Assembly (NCBI RefSeq): GCF_000411255.1
Contig: NZ_KE150412.1
Location: 1,726,196 to 1,790,195, forward strand
From: Paenibacillus sp. HGH0039
GTDB taxonomy: Bacteria; Bacillota; Bacilli; Paenibacillales; NBRC-103111
DNA: 64,000 nt
Reading direction: 5' to 3'
Numbering within the stretch: the stretch's first letter is position 1; each line of letters opens with the position of its first letter. The position numbers were made by a program, and so were the translations under genes. The notes beneath the pieces were generated by a model. It saw nothing but the letters and a program-made list of their open reading frames with translations, had not been told where the DNA came from and ran no database searches. Shown here one piece after another: positions 61,384 to 64,000 of the stretch.

Positions 61384-62943
61384 TCACTCGGTTTTACCAT
61401 GATCCGCAAGCCTGCCGGTTCCCTCTGACGCGATTTCACGCGACCGTTCTATAATCCCCGCCGGCATTCCCAGCTTTTGCGCGATCAGAAACGCATAGCT
61501 CCGGCCGGCCTCCCCTATACGCAGCCGGTAGAGAGGCTGAAGCGTTGCCGGGTCAAACTCCATCCGGGCATTCTCAAAGCCGTCCGCCGCTTCCGCGAAA
61601 TTTTTGATTTCGTTAAAATGGGTCGTAACCGTAACCGTCGCTCCCCTTCTCTGAAGCTCCTCCAGTATGGCCACCGACAGAGCGACTCCTTCGCCCGGGT
61701 CGGTTCCCGTCGCCATTTCATCGATGAGGACCAGCGTCGACCGATCTGCCCTCTCTAAGATCTCCATCATGTTGCGGATATGAGCCGAAAACGTACTGAG
61801 GTTATTTTCAAGACTTTGACCGTCTCCGATGTCCACGGCTATTTGCGTAAATACCGCCAAGGTACTTCCTTCCGCAGCCGGCACGAGCAGACCGGATTGG
61901 GCCATTAGCGTCAGAAGCCCGACGGTTTTGAGCGTGAGCGTTTTCCCGCCCGTATTGGGGCCGGTTATGATCAGAGAATTGTAGGCTTCTCCGATGGCAA
62001 AATGCAGAGGCACCATCCGGTTTCCAAGCAGTGGATGCCGCGCGTCGCGGAGGTCGATTTTACCCTCCCCGCTTAATTTCACGTTCGTCCCTCCGATTTC
62101 CAGACCGTACTTCGCCTTTGCAAACAGAAAATCATAAATACCGACCTGCTCGACGTTTTTGCGAAAAGCATCCCTGTTCTCTTCCACCATGGCCGTCAGC
62201 CCGCTCAAAATTTTCATTTCTTCGTCGGCTTCCTCCCTTCGTAGAGAAGAAAGCTGGCTTTGAAGCTCCACGATCTCGTGAGGCTCCATATACACGGTTT
62301 GGCCGCTTGCCGACTCATCCAGTACCGATCCCTTTACCAGCTTCCGGTGTTCCTTCTTGATGGGCAACACATAGTGCCCTCCCCGCATGCTGATCAGGTT
62401 TTCCTGCATAACGGACCGGTATCTGTTAGCCAGAGAAGCCAGCTTACTCTTAAGCCGTTCTTCGGCGGTTGCCTTCTTTTTGCGGATTTTCAACAGCTCC
62501 TTGCTTGCCGTATCCAGGATCGCTCCGCTGCGGATACATCGTTCGATCTCTGCCTGCAGCGCGGGGAGGTCGTTCATTTCGGCTGTGTACATGTTTACGA
62601 GCGGAGCCGCTTGAGCATGAGACCTCATATAGCGAATAAGCTGGGTACAGCTGTAGAGAAACTGCGCGATATCGCAAAAATTCCGTTCGCTGAAAATATA
62701 GCCGGATCCAAGCAGATCCATAATGTCCCGTATGCCTTCCAGGGAGGGGATAGGAGCTCCGCGGCCTCGCTCCAGCAGCTTCTTGGCTTGCTCCGTCTCG
62801 TCGAGACGGCTTCGGATTTCCTCTTTACCGGTCATGGGCATCATACTCTCGACCCGCTCTTTTCCCAGATAGGAAATAGCATATTCCAGCAGGTGTTGTT
62901 TAATAAACTCGTAGTTCAACCGTTTTAACGTGTTTGGATTCAT
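61384..62943 (-). CDS. MutS2-like ATPase lacking KOW/Smr domains
   Basis: 519 residues; a GGAGAG site precedes the ATG. Core, clamp and ATPase domains of MutS2 are present: LISMRGGHYVLPIKKEHRKLVKGSVLDESASGQTVYMEP; Walker A GPNTGGKTLTLK; Walker B TLVLIDEMATGTDPGEG; VTTHFNEIK. MutS2 is usually about 785 residues with a C-terminal KOW-Smr nuclease part; here the chain ends right after the ATPase domain at ASEGTGRLADHGKTE, with no downstream remnant. It may bind branched DNA or stalled ribosomes without cutting. A structured leader precedes the gene. Confidence 0.88.
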   Translation of the reverse strand: MNPNTLKRLNYEFIKQHLLEYAISYLGKERVESMMPMTGKEEIRSRLDETEQAKKLLERGRGAPIPSLEGIRDIMDLLGSGYIFSERNFCDIAQFLYSCTQLIRYMRSHAQAAPLVNMYTAEMNDLPALQAEIERCIRSGAILDTASKELLKIRKKKATAEERLKSKLASLANRYRSVMQENLISMRGGHYVLPIKKEHRKLVKGSVLDESASGQTVYMEPHEIVELQSQLSSLRREEADEEMKILSGLTAMVEENRDAFRKNVEQVGIYDFLFAKAKYGLEIGGTNVKLSGEGKIDLRDARHPLLGNRMVPLHFAIGEAYNSLIITGPNTGGKTLTLKTVGLLTLMAQSGLLVPAAEGSTLAVFTQIAVDIGDGQSLENNLSTFSAHIRNMMEILERADRSTLVLIDEMATGTDPGEGVALSVAILEELQRRGATVTVTTHFNEIKNFAEAADGFENARMEFDPATLQPLYRLRIGEAGRSYAFLIAQKLGMPAGIIERSREIASEGTGRLADHGKTE

Positions 62944-62969
62944 GGTCTTTCTCTCCTTTTAATGGGTAA

Positions 62970-63009
62970 TAAAAAAAGACGAAGAATGAGCATGCTCATT
63001 CTCCGCCTC
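62970..63009 (-). terminator. Second terminator in the leader of the MutS2-like gene
   Basis: GAATGAGCATGCTCATTC, a perfect palindrome, extended by imperfect pairs, runs into seven T residues on the minus strand. It lies only about 25 bp before the ATG, so transcription must pass it. Confidence 0.85.
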
Positions 63010-63039
63010 TTCAGAAACCGGCTTTTATGAGAGCTAACT

Positions 63040-63068
63040 AAAAAAACCGTGCTTTTAAGAAAGCACGG
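63040..63068 (-). terminator. First terminator in the leader of the MutS2-like gene
   Basis: CCGTGCTTT and AAAGCACGG-type arms (CCGTGCTTTCTTAAAAGCACGG is read in two parts) form an 8-9 bp stem, followed by seven T residues on the minus strand. Confidence 0.9.
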
Positions 63069-63281
63069 AATAAGCTCAAAGCCGGGTATGCACCTGGGGC
63101 GATGATTGATTTCCGCTGTTCTTAACTAATCCACTGGAATCCGGTACGCGCAACAAAATAAACATCGCCTTGAGCGACATTTAGCCTGCACGGTACGTAG
63201 TCGAACTCCGGTTATGGAATTGTTTAGTTAAGAACGGACACCGACATCAAAATTTCCCCTTTTGTAAGAAGTTACCTCTTA

Positions 63282-63311
63282 ATTATAACCAGCGCTCCGA
63301 TGGCAAGTCAA
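63282..63311 (-). promoter_or_regulatory. Strong sigma-A promoter of the structured leader
   Basis: TTGACT and TATAAT with 18-bp spacing on the minus strand, placing the start of transcription near 63275. Confidence 0.85.
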
Positions 63312-63419
63312 TACGATATCCGCCCCCTCGAAAAAAAGCCCGCACCGATTCAACCTAAAATCCTGAGGGTAAGGATGTCTTGTAACATTATACTAACCTT
63401 ATACAAGGAGGCGTTAACG

Positions 63420-63773
63420 ATGACAGAACAAAATCATATGGTCGACAAAAACGGAACTTTGGATACAGGTAAAGTGAATGATGTCATGAATCGCATGGAT
63501 ACGGGTGAGAAAGATCAGATTCTGAAAAACTTCGATGAGTTCAAATCTTACCTCGGAAGCCGCGTCCATCTGGGTGAAAGCCTCGGTCTGGGTGAAGAGC
63601 AGCTCGCCAAAACGGCCGAGAAAGTAGCAGGCTACCTGGCTGCTCACGAGGAACCCCGCAATGCGGAGGAAAATCTGCTCAGAGAGCTCTGGAATGTAGG
63701 CCGCGATGAAGAGCGTCATATGCTCGCTCACATGCTGGTCCGCCTGGCTCAAAAAGCGAACAAAGCAAACTGA
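63420..63773 (+). CDS. DUF3243 family protein (YmfJ-like)
   Basis: 117 residues from ATG 63420 with AAGGAGG 8 nt upstream; upstream in-frame residues lie in the divergent promoter region and are excluded. DQILKNFDEFKSYLGSRVHLGESLGLGEEQLAKTAEKVAGYLAAHEEPRNAEENLLRELWNVG is the DUF3243 core, followed by DEERHMLAHMLVRL. It is a helical cytosolic protein of unknown function, related to B. subtilis YmfJ. Monocistronic with a strong terminator. Confidence 0.87.
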   Translation: MTEQNHMVDKNGTLDTGKVNDVMNRMDTGEKDQILKNFDEFKSYLGSRVHLGESLGLGEEQLAKTAEKVAGYLAAHEEPRNAEENLLRELWNVGRDEERHMLAHMLVRLAQKANKAN

Positions 63774-63813
63774 TTGTTGCCGGACATGCCCTTTGCCGGA
63801 AGGGCTCACATAT

Positions 63814-63864
63814 AAAAACCCTCTGTTTGTCCTTATGCATAAATAAGGAGGAACAGAGGGTTTT
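63814..63864. terminator. Bidirectional terminator after the DUF3243 gene
   Basis: AAAACCCTCTGTT and AACAGAGGGTTTT with an inner CCTTAT/ATAAGG stem; T-runs on both strands suit the convergent partial gene. Confidence 0.9.
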
Positions 63865-63885
63865 GCTTTTGCTTGGTAATCTGAA

Positions 63886-64000
63886 TTATTCGGAAGATTC
63901 CGGACCGGTTTGCGGAGCCGGAGTTTCGGCCGCTTGGGAAGGCTTAGGACGGTTGTTGTTCTGGTTGTTGTTCTGGTTGTTGTTCTGGTTGTTGTTCTGG
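63886..64000 (-). CDS. 3' end of a protein with QNNN repeats, partial
   Basis: Only the last 38 codons lie in the window. In the frame ending at TAA (63886-63888) they read four QNNN units followed by RPKPSQAAETPAPQTGPESSE. The Gln/Asn-rich tetrapeptide repeat and the Pro/Ala/Glu tail suggest a disordered C terminus. The body of the protein lies beyond base 64000, so no family can be given. The frame is supported because the 12-nt repeat stays in phase and the terminator follows the stop. Confidence 0.7.
   Translation of the reverse strand, partial: QNNNQNNNQNNNQNNNRPKPSQAAETPAPQTGPESSE
63952..63999. repeat. 12-nt tandem repeat encoding QNNN
   Basis: Four perfect copies of GTTGTTGTTCTG on the plus strand (CAGAACAACAAC on the coding strand), continuing past the window edge. 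Confidence 0.95.

Larger units (their letters stand above)
62970..63275 (-). ncRNA. Structured leader RNA of unknown class
   Basis: From a strong promoter, the minus strand folds into a long rod: GTTCTTAACTAA/TTAGTTAAGAAC (12 perfect bp), TCCA/TGGA, CCGG/CCGG, GTGCA/TGCGC, then a 10-bp TAAATGTCGC stem with loop TCAAG. A 16-nt asymmetric internal loop lies on one side. Two intrinsic terminators follow. ACCGTGC inside the rod (63188-63194) repeats the 5' arm of the first terminator, so it could instead pair with GCACGG there. No T-box, SAM, lysine, cobalamin, Mg or ydaO signature was recognised. Could be a riboswitch-like attenuator, or a 6S-like RNA. Confidence 0.65.

Noticed and set aside
61321..63999. 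Tandem repeats as possible CRISPR
   Set aside because: The GGTTACG and QNNN-coding repeats have no spacers and unit lengths of 7 and 12 nt, so they are simple tandem repeats. No cas genes are present.

Overview
The window is one contiguous piece of a spore-forming, low-to-mid-GC Firmicute chromosome, most like Paenibacillus or a close relative. The evidence is: two alpha/beta-type small acid-soluble spore proteins with sigma-G-like promoters, the spore coat protein GerQ, the sporulation membrane protein YlbJ, two YjcZ-like micro-proteins, and Bacillales families such as YlaF, YycC, YfhP, DUF2515, DUF3243 and YtgP. Many starts are TTG or GTG behind strong AGGAGG ribosome sites. No tRNA, rRNA, insertion sequence, prophage or CRISPR array was found. 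Most of it reads as ordinary core chromosome.

Layout. 1-8.7 kb: end of an SPFH protein with a ribbon-helix-helix partner, a GNAT acetyltransferase, a copper-amine-oxidase-N-domain lipoprotein, DUF2515, a YtgP/MurJ-like flippase, ThuA, DUF456 and a HAD phosphatase. 8.8-15.2 kb: asparagine synthase, a class B penicillin-binding protein, a membrane transglutaminase and two small membrane proteins. 15.3-24.9 kb: MFS transporter, YjcZ micro-protein, TOPRIM protein, Sco and heme O synthase (cytochrome oxidase assembly), an orphan OmpR-type regulator, GerQ, YfhP, a SASP, YlaF, tryptophanyl-tRNA synthetase behind a T-box, and a nitroreductase.

25.1-37.3 kb is the main pathway cluster: a ten-gene, tightly overlapping minus-strand operon for the anaerobic (early-cobalt) corrin ring pathway, cbiH60-cbiX-cbiJ-cbiC-cbiD-cbiET-cbiL-cbiF-cbiG-cbiA. 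It lies behind a sigma-A-like promoter and a cobalamin riboswitch, with two intrinsic terminators between riboswitch and first gene. Several of its proteins carry low-complexity insertions, and the CbiX chelatase has a very long histidine-rich tail.

37.3-64 kb: an alpha-glucosidase/glucose dehydrogenase pair, a Tat-type phosphoesterase, a GntR-ABC exporter operon, an AT-rich gap, an AI-2E family transporter, a secreted PPC-like protein behind a perfect palindrome, a sugar ABC uptake operon, an RNase H with an RNA-hybrid-binding domain, a second SASP, a chemoreceptor-like protein, PepF, a GGDEF protein, a globin, YlbJ, a PilZ protein, NAD kinase, a MutS2-like protein without its Smr domain, DUF3243, and a truncated protein with a QNNN repeat.

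The most unusual signal is the roughly 300-nt leader of the MutS2-like gene (62970-63275, minus strand). It has a strong promoter, a long rod-like hairpin closed by a perfect 12-bp stem, and two successive terminators. One terminator arm is duplicated inside the rod, which suggests an attenuation switch or a structured small RNA. I could not assign it to a family I know.
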